From: Candidatus Gastranaerophilales bacterium | Lineage (GTDB): Bacteria > Cyanobacteriota > Vampirovibrionia > Gastranaerophilales > Gastranaerophilaceae | Assembly: GCA_928722015.1 (NCBI GenBank) | Contig: CAKMWI010000002.1 | Span: 1-64,000 of the forward strand | DNA length: 64,000 bases | Reading direction: 5' to 3' | Part shown: one piece after another, positions 1-8,299 of the stretch | How positions within the stretch are numbered: the first letter of the stretch is position 1 | How the letters are laid out: every line of letters starts with the position of its first letter | Notes under the pieces: model-generated | What the model saw: only the letters and a program-made list of their open reading frames with translations | What the model was told of the DNA's origin: nothing | The model's database searches: none | Translations under genes and position numbers: made by a program

Positions 1-388
1 CTTTTGCTAATATAGGATATTTAGTAAGTTGCTCTAATGCAGAAGAGTTCTTACACATCATAGCATCTTCTGTTGCAAGCAAATTTCCTAAAAAGTAAAA
101 AAATACAGCTTTATCTTTGTTTGATTTATAAACAAAATCTGCTGTTAATACATAAAACACAGGCGGAAATTTTTCAGGATTCTTATCCAGAATAGAAACT
201 AAATCTGTCTTTTCTTCTGACGAAAGAGTATTATACACTCGCACCGCCTTGGATGTATCATTATGTTCCAAGCTTTTCATTATTTTATCGAGTTTACTTG
301 TTTTGTCAAAATTTATTACAAGCGCAAAAATACCGCAACAAAGAATAATTACTGAAGATAAAATAGCCATAGATGTTTTCAAATTCAT
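1..388 (-). CDS. Unknown membrane-anchored or secreted protein, C-terminus beyond the window
   Basis: The gene is open to the window edge, so only about 129 N-terminal residues are visible. It starts MNLKTSMAILSSVIILCCG, a short basic head followed by a hydrophobic segment of about 20 residues, so it is a signal peptide or N-terminal anchor. The rest is a soluble, lysine-rich region. A GGAG Shine-Dalgarno lies about 9 bases before the ATG, and the start is 15 bases after the rqcH stop, so it is probably cotranscribed with rqcH. I do not recognise the family. The missing C-terminus prevents any functional call. Confidence 0.6.
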   Translation of the reverse strand, partial: MNLKTSMAILSSVIILCCGIFALVINFDKTSKLDKIMKSLEHNDTSKAVRVYNTLSSEEKTDLVSILDKNPEKFPPVFYVLTADFVYKSNKDKAVFFYFLGNLLATEDAMMCKNSSALEQLTKYPILAK

Positions 389-403
389 AATTTTGTAATA
401 CTC

Positions 404-1993
404 CTATATTAATATTTCTTTCTCATTTTTATATGTAACATAACCTAATGAAGCTCCGGGTGGTTTTCTTAAATATTTACGTTTTGTGTATATTACCCCT
501 ACTTTAGATTGAACATTTGCACTTGAATATTTTTTAGCAAGCTTTGCACATTCCAAAACTAACTCATCGGTTACACTATCGGATTTTAGCAAAACATGTG
601 AACCGGCGCAATCTTTTACATGAAACCACAAATCATTTTCATTCGCTAATCTTGATACAATATAGTTATTTTGCTTATTATTTCGACCAATAAAAATTCT
701 GGCACCATTCTCCAGTTCAACCTTTATCGGTTCAGTAGAAGATTTTATCATCTTGGGTATAACTTTATCTTCCTCAACTTCGTCCGACAAAGCGAATAAA
801 TCCTCAATATTTTCAGCAATATTTATGGAATACAATATAGACTCAAATAATAGTTTTTGTTTGGTTGTTTCTTTTATTAATTCAGTCAATTTCAAACAAG
901 AAGTTTTAGACTTGTTATATAACTTATAAAAGCTATTTGCATTTTCCTTTAATGTTTTAAGGCTATCCAATTTAATTTCAATAGTTTTGTTATTTTCATA
1001 ATCAAATACAGAAATCTTCTCTGAATAATCTTTTAAATTATATAAATTAGCCATTATTAAATCGCCATATAAGCGATATTTATCGCCATCAGAACTCTGA
1101 ACAAATTGATTTTCCATCTGTGCTAATGAGCGATTTGCTTTTTTTAGACGTTGAGCAATCAAACTTCTATAATAAATTTTTAAATTTTTAAATTTATCTT
1201 GAGCAATATGATACGTGTAATACTCATCTATCATATCATTAACGTTTGAACATGCAATGAAATTGCCAATAAGCTCGGAATATAATGAAAAGATTTTATA
1301 ATCCGAAGATATACAAGGGGAAATATTATTTAACATTACAAAAGATTTCAACTGATTAAGATTCTTATCTGAACATAATGAAGCAAATCCTCTGGAAAAC
1401 CAATAAAATTTACTTGGTAAGTCTGCAATATTAATTTCACCATTATATGTCAAAATATCAGTTTTTTGCTGTTTTGGAGGATATACATAAGGAATTCCTC
1501 CATACATTTCTCTTTCTCTACTTTTTTCCGCACCTATATTATGGGCACAACCCAAAATTATATTTGTATCATAATTATATAGTATAACATTTGAATGTTT
1601 TCCCATTAATTCAAATGCTAAACATAAATATATCTTATCTCCAAGCTCATTATAAGTTTCTATATAAAATTCCAAGATTCGCTCATATTCAGGTTGGTTT
1701 ACCTTTGCAATTTTAGCATTAGATAAATACTTCCTTAATAACATACAAAACATTGGAGGCTTTTGAGGAATATTTATTAAGCGAGTATTGATATTCTCCT
1801 TTGATACAAAACATAAATGGTACATCTGCGGAGTAATATTGACATAAAATTGTCTACTTTCCCCTCTATTGCGTAAAGTAAACAAAAATTCCCGTCTGGT
1901 TGGCTGCTGAATTTTAACAATTCTGGCACCTGCAAAAAATTCAGCTTGCTCCAGAATAAAAGCCTTTAACGTTAAACTATCAAAAGTAATCAT
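404..1993 (-). CDS. rqcH: Rqc2-type ribosome quality control protein RqcH (NFACT family)
   Basis: 529 residues, close to the usual bacterial size. The N-terminal NFACT-N domain is recognisable from the opening (DSLTLKAFILEQ, then GARIVKIQQPTRREFLF). A charged coiled-coil region fills about residues 270-420. The C-terminal NFACT-R domain carries DLWFHVKDCAGSHVLLKS near residue 455. In this family the protein binds obstructed 50S subunits and recruits tRNA-Ala to add C-terminal alanine tails to stalled nascent chains; older annotations call it fibronectin-binding protein. There is no Shine-Dalgarno. A -10-like TAAACT ends six bases before the ATG with a TGGACA -35 at 17 bp, so the mRNA is probably leaderless. 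It diverges from the gene at 2074. Confidence 0.88.
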   Translation of the reverse strand: MITFDSLTLKAFILEQAEFFAGARIVKIQQPTRREFLFTLRNRGESRQFYVNITPQMYHLCFVSKENINTRLINIPQKPPMFCMLLRKYLSNAKIAKVNQPEYERILEFYIETYNELGDKIYLCLAFELMGKHSNVILYNYDTNIILGCAHNIGAEKSREREMYGGIPYVYPPKQQKTDILTYNGEINIADLPSKFYWFSRGFASLCSDKNLNQLKSFVMLNNISPCISSDYKIFSLYSELIGNFIACSNVNDMIDEYYTYHIAQDKFKNLKIYYRSLIAQRLKKANRSLAQMENQFVQSSDGDKYRLYGDLIMANLYNLKDYSEKISVFDYENNKTIEIKLDSLKTLKENANSFYKLYNKSKTSCLKLTELIKETTKQKLLFESILYSINIAENIEDLFALSDEVEEDKVIPKMIKSSTEPIKVELENGARIFIGRNNKQNNYIVSRLANENDLWFHVKDCAGSHVLLKSDSVTDELVLECAKLAKKYSSANVQSKVGVIYTKRKYLRKPPGASLGYVTYKNEKEILI

Positions 1994-1999
1994 ATCAAA

Positions 2000-2028
2000 A
2001 GTTTACTAAAAAGCTTTACTATTGTCCA
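2000..2028 (-). promoter_or_regulatory. Predicted leaderless promoter of rqcH
   Basis: On the minus strand, TGGACA (2023-2028), a 17-bp spacer, then TAAACT (2000-2005). The -10 ends six bases before the rqcH ATG, placing the predicted start on the A of the ATG. Its -35 overlaps the -35 of the divergent gene at 2074. Confidence 0.45.
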
Positions 2029-2050
2029 ATAAATAAATTTATGATAGAAT
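2022..2050 (+). promoter_or_regulatory. Predicted sigma70-type promoter of the gene at 2074
   Basis: TTGTCC (2022-2027), a 17-bp spacer, then TAGAAT (2045-2050). It gives a short leader holding the GAGGG Shine-Dalgarno before the ATG at 2074. It shares the TTGTCCA segment with the divergent rqcH promoter. Confidence 0.55.
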
Positions 2051-2073
2051 AAATACAAGAAAAGAGGGAAAAT

Positions 2074-2391
2074 ATGTCAGCAAAAAAAGATAACAAATTT
2101 CAAAATATCAAAATTCCTACAGGAAAAGATTACGTAACCATATTGATTACTACAGCAGAACATTTAATCAGAGGGAAACTATACTTACCTATCCCTTCAG
2201 TTGTTGAAAATCCATCAACTGAAAATTTACTATTTTATGCATTGAATTGCGGCAATATGTTTATTTCTCTTCACGATTGTATAATCATGAATAGAGAAAA
2301 TGTTGAATACCAACCAGAACGGGTTAGTTATTATAATATCAATTTAAACATTGTTCATTCTTGTCAAATTGTTGACGATATAGATGATTAA
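2074..2391 (+). CDS. Small conserved-looking protein, possible Sm-like fold
   Basis: 105 residues with no signal peptide or membrane segment. It has a good Shine-Dalgarno (AAGAGGG, six bases before the ATG), its own promoter and its own terminator, so it is a real single-gene unit. I do not recognise the family. Its pattern (TILITTAEHLIRGKLYLP, then MFISLHDCIIM, then YYNINLNIVHSCQIVDD) resembles the 98-residue protein at 36958 (VLILTNHLQIIGTIHEYY, CLISLKNVKIA, WFNISTNSIVGFSILKD). The alternation of short hydrophobic strands with the spaced H-I-x-G and ISL-[DN] motifs would suit a small beta barrel of the Sm type. That fold is my inference only. Confidence 0.75.
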   Translation: MSAKKDNKFQNIKIPTGKDYVTILITTAEHLIRGKLYLPIPSVVENPSTENLLFYALNCGNMFISLHDCIIMNRENVEYQPERVSYYNINLNIVHSCQIVDDIDD

Positions 2392-2396
2392 GACTT

Positions 2397-2436
2397 AAAA
2401 AAGATTACAAATGTTACATATTGTAGTCTTTTTTTT
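2397..2436 (+). terminator. Rho-independent terminator
   Basis: AAAAAGATTACAA pairs with TTGTAGTCTTTTT (one G-T pair) around a 10-base loop, followed by a T run. It ends the gene at 2074. Confidence 0.75.
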
Positions 2437-2492
2437 CTGTTTTTGTTATGATTATAGTTGCAATATAAATAGACGAAAAAGGGAAATAAGAG

Positions 2493-4274
2493 ATGATTAA
2501 AACAAAGTTTAAAGACCACGAATGTGGAAAACTTAACTTGACAAATATTGATGAAAATGTAACGTTGTCAGGCTGGGTTTCTTGTATAAGAGACTTAGGA
2601 GGAATTTTATTTGTAGAATTAAGAGATAGAAGCGGATTTTTCCAAATAGTTGCAAATCCACAAATCAATCCGGAAGTTCATAAAACTTTAGAGCATGTAA
2701 GATCGGAATATGTTATTACAGTTTCAGGTAAAGTTTCAAAAAGACCTCCGGAAACCTACAATGAAAAATATCCTACAGGACAAGTTGAAATGTATCCTGA
2801 AAAGATAGAAATTTTATCAACATCCAAAGTTTTACCTTTTGTGCTTGATGATGAAAATGTTTCGGAAGATATTAGACTAAAATACAGATATTTAGACCTT
2901 AGACGTGAACCTATGTTGTCAAAATTAGTTATGCGACATAATATCGTTCAAGCAATTAGAAAATATTTAAATAACTTAGATTTTTTGGAAGTAGAAACCC
3001 CTATTCTTATTAAAACAACACCTGAAGGTGCCCGAGATTATCTGGTTCCTTCCAGAGTACAAGAAGGAAAATTTTACGCACTTCCGCAATCTCCACAAAT
3101 TTTTAAACAATTGCTTATGGTTGGTGGAATCGAAAGATACTATCAAATAGCAAAATGTTTTCGAGATGAAGACTTAAGAGCAGATCGTCAACCTGAATTT
3201 ACTCAAGTAGATTTAGAAATGTCTTTTGTTGAACAACAAGACGTTATAAAGGTTGTAGAAGGATTACTTGTAGATGCTTTCAAAGCTGCAGGAGTAGAAA
3301 TAAAACCTCCATTTATCCAAATGCCTTGGCAAGAAGCTATGGACAGATTTGGTTCTGACAAACCTGACACAAGATTTGGATTAGAACTTTTTGATATTGG
3401 TGATATCATTATGCAGTCTGAATTCCAAATTGTTAAAAATACACTGGAAAACGGTGGCATAGTAAGAGGAATAAGAATTCCTGGAGGAGCTAAATTCTCT
3501 AGAAAAGAAATTGATGATATAACTAAACTTGCAGTATCATTCGGTGCTAAAGCTCTTGCTAATATTATTTATAACGAAGATGGTACAGCTAAATCACCTG
3601 TATTAAAGTTTGTAACAGAGGAACAGGCAAAAGCTATTCAACAAAGAGCACAGGCTCAAGCTGGAGATATCATTTTCTTTGTTGCTGACAGACCAAAAAC
3701 TGTTTATGACATTATGGGAAGATTAAGATTACATTTTGGAAAAACCCTTAATTTAATTGATGAATCAAAACATAATCTCCTTTGGATTGTTGATTTTCCT
3801 ATGTTTGAATGGTCTGATGAAGAAGGTCGCTTCATGGCTATGCACCATCCATTTACTTCTCCTTGTATCGAAGACTTGGATAAACTTAAATCAGGAGATT
3901 TGGGTAATGTTAAATCAATAGCTTATGATATTGTTTATAACGGAACTGAGCTTGGTGGAGGTTCTGTAAGAATTCACTCTTCTGAAGTCCAATCTGCAAT
4001 ATTTAAAGCTTTAGGATTAACAGAAGAAGAAGCTCAAGAAAAATTTGGATTTATGGTAAATGCACTACAATATGGAACCCCTCCTCATGCTGGATTAGCT
4101 ATAGGTTTGGATAGACTTGTTGCTCTACTAGCAAGGACTGATTCTATTCGTGATGTTATAGCATTCCCTAAAAATGCAGGAGCAAAAGACCTGATGAGCG
4201 ATGCTCCAGGACTTGCTTCTATTCAACAACTAAGGGAATTACACATAAAAAGTACAGCAAACTTAAATAAATAG
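2493..4274 (+). CDS. aspS: Aspartyl-tRNA synthetase, bacterial type
   Basis: 593 residues, the normal length for the bacterial enzyme. The N-terminal OB anticodon-binding domain (GWVSCIRDLGGILFVELRDR) runs to about residue 110. The class II catalytic core starts with RYRYLD-type motifs (KYRYLDLRR) and holds FRDEDLRADRQPEFTQVDLEMSF (motif 2). The bacterial GAD insertion lies around residues 290-410. Motif 3 is GLAIGLDRLVALL near the C-terminus. It charges tRNA with aspartate; whether it also misacylates tRNA-Asn cannot be decided here. A GGGA element 8-9 bases upstream serves the ATG. It has its own 3' terminator shared with the opposing gene at 4311. Confidence 0.97.
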   Translation: MIKTKFKDHECGKLNLTNIDENVTLSGWVSCIRDLGGILFVELRDRSGFFQIVANPQINPEVHKTLEHVRSEYVITVSGKVSKRPPETYNEKYPTGQVEMYPEKIEILSTSKVLPFVLDDENVSEDIRLKYRYLDLRREPMLSKLVMRHNIVQAIRKYLNNLDFLEVETPILIKTTPEGARDYLVPSRVQEGKFYALPQSPQIFKQLLMVGGIERYYQIAKCFRDEDLRADRQPEFTQVDLEMSFVEQQDVIKVVEGLLVDAFKAAGVEIKPPFIQMPWQEAMDRFGSDKPDTRFGLELFDIGDIIMQSEFQIVKNTLENGGIVRGIRIPGGAKFSRKEIDDITKLAVSFGAKALANIIYNEDGTAKSPVLKFVTEEQAKAIQQRAQAQAGDIIFFVADRPKTVYDIMGRLRLHFGKTLNLIDESKHNLLWIVDFPMFEWSDEEGRFMAMHHPFTSPCIEDLDKLKSGDLGNVKSIAYDIVYNGTELGGGSVRIHSSEVQSAIFKALGLTEEEAQEKFGFMVNALQYGTPPHAGLAIGLDRLVALLARTDSIRDVIAFPKNAGAKDLMSDAPGLASIQQLRELHIKSTANLNK

Positions 4275-4291
4275 TAAAATAAATATTAAAT

Positions 4292-4325
4292 AAAAGAGCA
4301 TGGAGTAATCTCATGCTCTTTTATT
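4292..4325. terminator. Bidirectional terminator between aspS and the gene at 4311
   Basis: TAAAAGAGCATG and CATGCTCTTTTA form an 11-12 bp stem around GAGTAATCT, with A and T flanks on both sides. The opposing gene's stop codon lies inside the hairpin. Confidence 0.75.
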
Positions 4326-4682
4326 TTGAAGAATAACAGAATCAATCCACTTCTTATGTTCAAGTTTTTTTAATTCTGCAGAATCTATAGCTTTAGTACA
4401 GTGTTCCAAAACATTATCAAAATGTTTTACAAAATTAGAAACACTCACTCTATCCATACCAAATTTGGTCAAATAACCAAACTCTTTATGTTTTAATGTT
4501 ATAACAGAAGCCGTAGTATTTAAAAAGACATCAGAAGAATACGATTTTTCAAGAATAGATATTTTCTGCTGATTTTCCGGATCTGAAATAAAACTAACCA
4601 ATTTATTCAAATCTTTTGATTTTACTTTGCCAATAACACCAACTCCGGTAAATTGTATATAATTATTTTTCTGTATCTGCAT
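4311..4682 (-). CDS. Unknown 123-residue cytoplasmic protein
   Basis: A soluble, lysine-rich protein starting MQIQKNNYIQFTGVGVIGKV, with no membrane segment or cysteine motif. An internal phrase TTASVITLKHKEFGYLTKFG looks like a paired beta-strand. A GGAGG lies 12 bases before the ATG, further than ideal, and no better start is visible. I do not recognise the family. It lies between aspS (convergent) and the small zinc-ribbon-like gene at 4736 on the same strand, 53 bases away, and may be read from the same message. Confidence 0.65.
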   Translation of the reverse strand: MQIQKNNYIQFTGVGVIGKVKSKDLNKLVSFISDPENQQKISILEKSYSSDVFLNTTASVITLKHKEFGYLTKFGMDRVSVSNFVKHFDNVLEHCTKAIDSAELKKLEHKKWIDSVILQNKRA

Positions 4683-4735
4683 TTTAAATAAACCTCCAGA
4701 AGGTATAAAACAAGAACAAAAAAATATTTGATAAA

Positions 4736-5026
4736 CTATTTTAAATTTTGTCTTATATATCTATGAGCATCAATTACATCATCGCAAGTAATTGGAGGAG
4801 GACCTTCAATGATTTCCAACGGGGTATGTATTGCAGCTTTTCTATTAAAATTAAAAACGACTTCTCCAAAATCTTTACCACATTTTTCGCATGATAAACT
4901 ACAAACCATAATATCGCAATCCCTTTTTATAATTTTAATTGAATTTACAGAAAATTCATTTTTACAAACAGAGCAACAAAGCGTTGAAAACAGAGTCTTT
5001 ACATCTTTTTGAGTAAAACTTTTCAT
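4736..5026 (-). CDS. Small zinc-ribbon-like protein with four cysteine pairs
   Basis: 96 residues. The cysteines are grouped as CCSVC (about residues 17-21), C near 36, then CSLSC and EKCGKDFG (about 42-52), which is the spacing expected of a zinc ribbon or two treble-clef knuckles. The C-terminal third is conserved-looking (GPPPITCDDVIDAHRYIRQ). It has no membrane segment. I cannot name a function; DNA- or RNA-binding is a guess from the knuckles. There is no Shine-Dalgarno. TAAAAT ends six bases before the ATG with TTGAAA 18 bp further up, so a leaderless transcript is predicted. Confidence 0.7.
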   Translation of the reverse strand: MKSFTQKDVKTLFSTLCCSVCKNEFSVNSIKIIKRDCDIMVCSLSCEKCGKDFGEVVFNFNRKAAIHTPLEIIEGPPPITCDDVIDAHRYIRQNLK

Positions 5027-5032
5027 ACCATT

Positions 5033-5062
5033 ATTTTATATTAACTTTTGTAAATATTTCAA
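5033..5062 (-). promoter_or_regulatory. Predicted leaderless promoter of the gene at 4736-5026
   Basis: Minus strand: TTGAAA (5057-5062), an 18-bp spacer, TAAAAT (5033-5038), then six bases to the ATG at 5026. Confidence 0.5.
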
Positions 5063-5134
5063 CTATTTGAAGTAAAATTTGTTATTTTTCTTAAAAAAAT
5101 GGGATTAATATAAATGAAACCAAAGGAGGCTATC

Positions 5135-5227
5135 ATGGCTATTAATTTAATTCTATTCGGTTTTATCGTGTACACAGCATTGATTGTTGTACCAAGCATC
5201 TGGGAAGAGCTAACTACCGAAGGATAG
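5135..5227 (+). CDS. 30-residue single-span membrane microprotein
   Basis: An ORF too short for usual gene callers, but preceded by a near-perfect Shine-Dalgarno (AAAGGAGG, 5123-5130) four to five bases before the ATG. It encodes a hydrophobic helix of about 20 residues (INLILFGFIVYTALIVVPSI) followed by a short acidic tail ending EELTTEG. The predicted product is a one-span inner-membrane microprotein. It resembles in style the tiny subunits that trim membrane complexes, but I could not match it to a cyd, kdp, psb or pet small subunit. It lies alone between two divergent transcription units. The translation signal is the main evidence. Confidence 0.6.
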   Translation: MAINLILFGFIVYTALIVVPSIWEELTTEG

Positions 5228-5388
5228 ATTTTAAAATTTAAATTTCTGCATTTTGTCATTAGAGTGTGTATGGTTTGTTTTTAGTGTTAAAAGTACGTTT
5301 AATAAATTAAGCGTTAAATTTGTTGTGCAAAATTTATTAAAAAAGTAACAGAAAAACTAAAAATGAAGCGATTCAGATTTGTTTGCTC

Positions 5389-5394
5389 TATAAT
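5389..5394 (+). promoter_or_regulatory. Predicted leaderless -10 element of mnmG
   Basis: A perfect TATAAT ends six bases before the ATG at 5401. No convincing -35 is seen 16-18 bp upstream, and no Shine-Dalgarno precedes the ATG. Confidence 0.5.
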
Positions 5395-5400
5395 AATTTT

Positions 5401-7287
5401 ATGGATTATATGCATAATAAATTTGATATAATTGTAGTAGGTGCCGGACACGCAGGATGTGAAGCAGCATTAGCTTGTGCTAAGTTAGGGACAAAAGTGT
5501 TACTTTGTACACTAAATGTTGATAATATTGCATTACAACCTTGCAATCCCGCAGTAGGAGGGCCTGCAAAATCTACACTTGTACGAGAAATTGATGCCCT
5601 TGGCGGAGTAATGGGAGAAGTTACAGATGCAACCTATATACAAATGAAGGTACTTAATTCTTCTAAAGGTCCTGCGGTTAGAGCTTTACGCGCACAGTCA
5701 GATAAAGCTGAATACACTAGATATATGCGAAACTTAATCGAAAGCAACGATAATATTTACCTTAAACAGTGCTGCATAACAGACCTGATAGTTGAAGGAA
5801 ATAAAATTACCGGTGCTGTTGATGAGTTTGGTATAGAATATAGCGCAGGAGCAGTTATACTCACTACTGGAACATCTTTGGAAGGAAAAATTTTTGTAGG
5901 TTTACGCTCTTATAGTGCTGGACGATTAGGAGAAAAAGCTGCAATTGGTCTTTCTGATTCTTTACACAAGCTGGGTATAGAAACCAAAAAATTAAAAACA
6001 GGCACACCTGCAAGAGTAGATAAAAGAACAATTGACTATTCAAAAATGACAATACAACCAGGCGATGAAGAGTTAAGCTTCTTTTCATTTAAACCTGATA
6101 GACCAATCAGAAAAACTTACCCATGCTACCTTACAAGAACAACAGAAGAAACTCATGAAATAATTCGTGCAAATTTGGATAAATCTCCAATGTTCCAAGG
6201 ATTGATTCATGGTGTAGGTCCAAGGTATTGTCCATCTATTGAAGATAAGATTGTACGATTTGCATCAAATCCTTCACATCATATATTTATTGAACCTGAA
6301 GGATTAGGAACTTATGAAACATATATTCAAGGATTTTCAACAAGTCTTCCGGCTGACGTTCAAACTAGAATGATAAGAAGCTTACCTGGACTAGAAAAGG
6401 CACATATAATAAAACCTGCATACGCAGTTGAGTATGACTATATACCAGCAGTACAAACAACACATTCTTTAATGTCTAAAAAAATTAAAGGATTATTTTT
6501 CGGAGGCCAAATAAATGGAACCAGTGGCTATGAAGAAGCGGCAGCTCAAGGTTTAATAGCAGGAATAAATGCGTATAATTATTTAAATAATTCAGAAATG
6601 CTTGAACTGTCAAGAAGTTCTTCCTATACAGGAACACTTATTGATGATCTTGTAACAAAAGATATCCAGGATCCATATAGAATGCTAACATCAAGATCTG
6701 AATATAGACTATTATTAAGACAAGATAATGCAGATGAAAGATTAACCCCAATTGGGTATAAAATAGGACTTATCGATAGTGCTCAGTATGAAAGATTCTG
6801 CAAAAAACAAAAACTTATACAAGAAGAAAAACATAGACTCGAATCTGTTAAAATATCTCCAACAGAAACTGTCAATGAAATTTTAGCAAAATATAATGAA
6901 CACATTGATAGAGGAATTCGAGCATCAGAACTATTAAAACGCCCAAATATAAATTACAAAATTATACAAGAACTTGATGAAACTACACACGATTTAATGA
7001 TTCCAAAAGAAGTATATGAACAAATCGAAGTTATTATAAAATATGAAGGATATATAAAAAGACAAGAAGAGCAAGTTGAACAATCCGACAAATTAGAAAA
7101 ATTCAAAATTCCAGAAAATATAGATTATTTTGCAATTGAACATATATCTTCAGAAACAAAAGAAAAATTAACTAAAATCAAACCGAAAACATTAGCTCAA
7201 GCCTCAAGAATCGGAGGAATTAAACCAGCAGATATATCTATATTAATGGTTATGCTTGATAGACACCAATTCACTACTAAGAAATAA
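5401..7287 (+). CDS. mnmG: tRNA uridine-5-carboxymethylaminomethyl modification enzyme MnmG (GidA)
   Basis: 628 residues from the ATG at 5401. The N-terminal FAD Rossmann motif is VVGAGHAGCEAALAC, followed by the family signatures CNPAVGGPAKSTLVREIDAL and NSSKGPAVRALRAQSDK. A second signature, DPYRMLTSRSEYRLLLRQDN, is near residue 435, and the helical C-terminal domain that contacts MnmE and tRNA completes it. With MnmE it makes the cmnm5 (or related) modification of wobble U34. I chose this start because TATAAT sits six bases upstream and the FAD motif follows about 15 residues later; a longer form would need a TTG. Its last 11 bases overlap the convergent fmt-like gene. Confidence 0.95.
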   Translation: MDYMHNKFDIIVVGAGHAGCEAALACAKLGTKVLLCTLNVDNIALQPCNPAVGGPAKSTLVREIDALGGVMGEVTDATYIQMKVLNSSKGPAVRALRAQSDKAEYTRYMRNLIESNDNIYLKQCCITDLIVEGNKITGAVDEFGIEYSAGAVILTTGTSLEGKIFVGLRSYSAGRLGEKAAIGLSDSLHKLGIETKKLKTGTPARVDKRTIDYSKMTIQPGDEELSFFSFKPDRPIRKTYPCYLTRTTEETHEIIRANLDKSPMFQGLIHGVGPRYCPSIEDKIVRFASNPSHHIFIEPEGLGTYETYIQGFSTSLPADVQTRMIRSLPGLEKAHIIKPAYAVEYDYIPAVQTTHSLMSKKIKGLFFGGQINGTSGYEEAAAQGLIAGINAYNYLNNSEMLELSRSSSYTGTLIDDLVTKDIQDPYRMLTSRSEYRLLLRQDNADERLTPIGYKIGLIDSAQYERFCKKQKLIQEEKHRLESVKISPTETVNEILAKYNEHIDRGIRASELLKRPNINYKIIQELDETTHDLMIPKEVYEQIEVIIKYEGYIKRQEEQVEQSDKLEKFKIPENIDYFAIEHISSETKEKLTKIKPKTLAQASRIGGIKPADISILMVMLDRHQFTTKK

Positions 7288-8224
7288 CATCTACTTTGTT
7301 TTTTATAAAATTTTTAGTTCTAAAATCAGCTTTATAAAGCCTTAGACCAACAAACCTAATAGGTTTTTTATCCGCACAAACAACAGTTATAGACGCCCTA
7401 TCTGAATTTTTAGCTATAATATCACCCGGACTAAACGGTGATTCCTCTGATAAGATTTGAAAGTTATAAGGATTTACAATAAAAAATTTACCTTTATATT
7501 CAATATAGCATGGTAAAAACGGATGAAGCGCCCGTATAGTCCTGGATATAGAGTCTGAAGTTTGAAATTTAAAATCCAACATTTTCTCATCACCGGTAAT
7601 ATTCGGATAATAAGTTGCATACTTTTCACTCTGCGCAATAGGAGTAATCATTTTATCATTCAAATCCTGTATAAATTCATCTACAAGCTTTCTAGCTAAA
7701 TGAACACTTTTTTCTCGCAGCTCCTTGGATGTATCTGATTCCAAAATTTCAACCTTTTCTTGTTTGAGAATAGGACCAGCATCAAATTTATCAGTAAGAA
7801 GATGAAGACTCACCCCTGAATATTTTTCACCATGAAGAATTGTCTGCATATAAGGATTTGGTCCTCTATATTTTGGAAGAAGAGACGGATGAACATTTAC
7901 TGTTGCAATAGAAGGAATATTATAAGTTTCCTTTTGTATACGCTCCTTCCAAGTTCCGACAATAATCAAATCAACATTTAATGTTAACATCAATTTGCGG
8001 AACAATTCACTATTGGCAGATTTTAACCTTATTCGATTAAGTTTTAAACTCTCAATCAATGTAACTTCCGGTGATGGTTTGAAAAAATCCTGAAAAAACA
8101 GCTTCAGCCTCGAAGTTGAGGTTTCTTCATAACGAAAAACACCAACGACATCAGCTCCGGCATCTAAAGCACCTAAAACAATATTTGCCAGCATCAAACC
8201 TTTACCAAGAACAACAACTCTCAT
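7277..8224 (-). CDS. fmt: Methionyl-tRNA formyltransferase-family protein
   Basis: 315 residues, the usual Fmt length. The N-terminal formyltransferase domain has the catalytic Asn-x-His in NVHPSLLPKYRGPNPYM and the catalytic Asp in DKFDAGPILKQ. The C-terminal OB-like domain begins around IRALHPFLPCYIEY. The family transfers formyl from 10-formyl-THF to Met-tRNA(i). The start of the Rossmann fold (MRVVVLGKGLMLANIVLGAL) diverges from textbook Fmt and no def gene is adjacent, so a related sugar-amine formyltransferase cannot be excluded. A perfect TATAAT ends six bases before the ATG, with no Shine-Dalgarno. It converges on mnmG with an 11-base overlap. Confidence 0.8.
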   Translation of the reverse strand: MRVVVLGKGLMLANIVLGALDAGADVVGVFRYEETSTSRLKLFFQDFFKPSPEVTLIESLKLNRIRLKSANSELFRKLMLTLNVDLIIVGTWKERIQKETYNIPSIATVNVHPSLLPKYRGPNPYMQTILHGEKYSGVSLHLLTDKFDAGPILKQEKVEILESDTSKELREKSVHLARKLVDEFIQDLNDKMITPIAQSEKYATYYPNITGDEKMLDFKFQTSDSISRTIRALHPFLPCYIEYKGKFFIVNPYNFQILSEESPFSPGDIIAKNSDRASITVVCADKKPIRFVGLRLYKADFRTKNFIKNKVDVIS

Positions 8225-8230
8225 AGATTA

Positions 8231-8236
8231 ATTATA
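8231..8236 (-). promoter_or_regulatory. Predicted leaderless -10 element of the fmt-like gene
   Basis: On the minus strand, TATAAT is separated by six bases (TAATCT) from the ATG at 8224. It lies immediately downstream of the terminator of the preceding gene. Confidence 0.5.
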
Positions 8237-8240
8237 AAAT

Positions 8241-8277
8241 AAAAAAGGATATCAAAAAATACAGATATCCTTTTTAT
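8241..8277 (-). terminator. Terminator of the gene at 8300-9139
   Basis: AAAAAGGATATC and GATATCCTTTTT form a 12-bp perfect stem around a 10-base loop. Read on the minus strand it is followed by a T-rich tract. Confidence 0.75.
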
Positions 8278-8299
8278 ATATTTTTATTAAGTTTAATAT

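Noticed and set aside
5389..5394. A classical -35 box for the mnmG promoter
   Set aside because: The bases 16-18 bp above the TATAAT do not resemble TTGACA, so only the -10 is called.
5363..5431. A 22-codon ORF starting MKRFRFVCSIII across the mnmG start
   Set aside because: No Shine-Dalgarno; it overlaps the proposed promoter and the mnmG start. The hydrophobic reading follows from AT-rich sequence.
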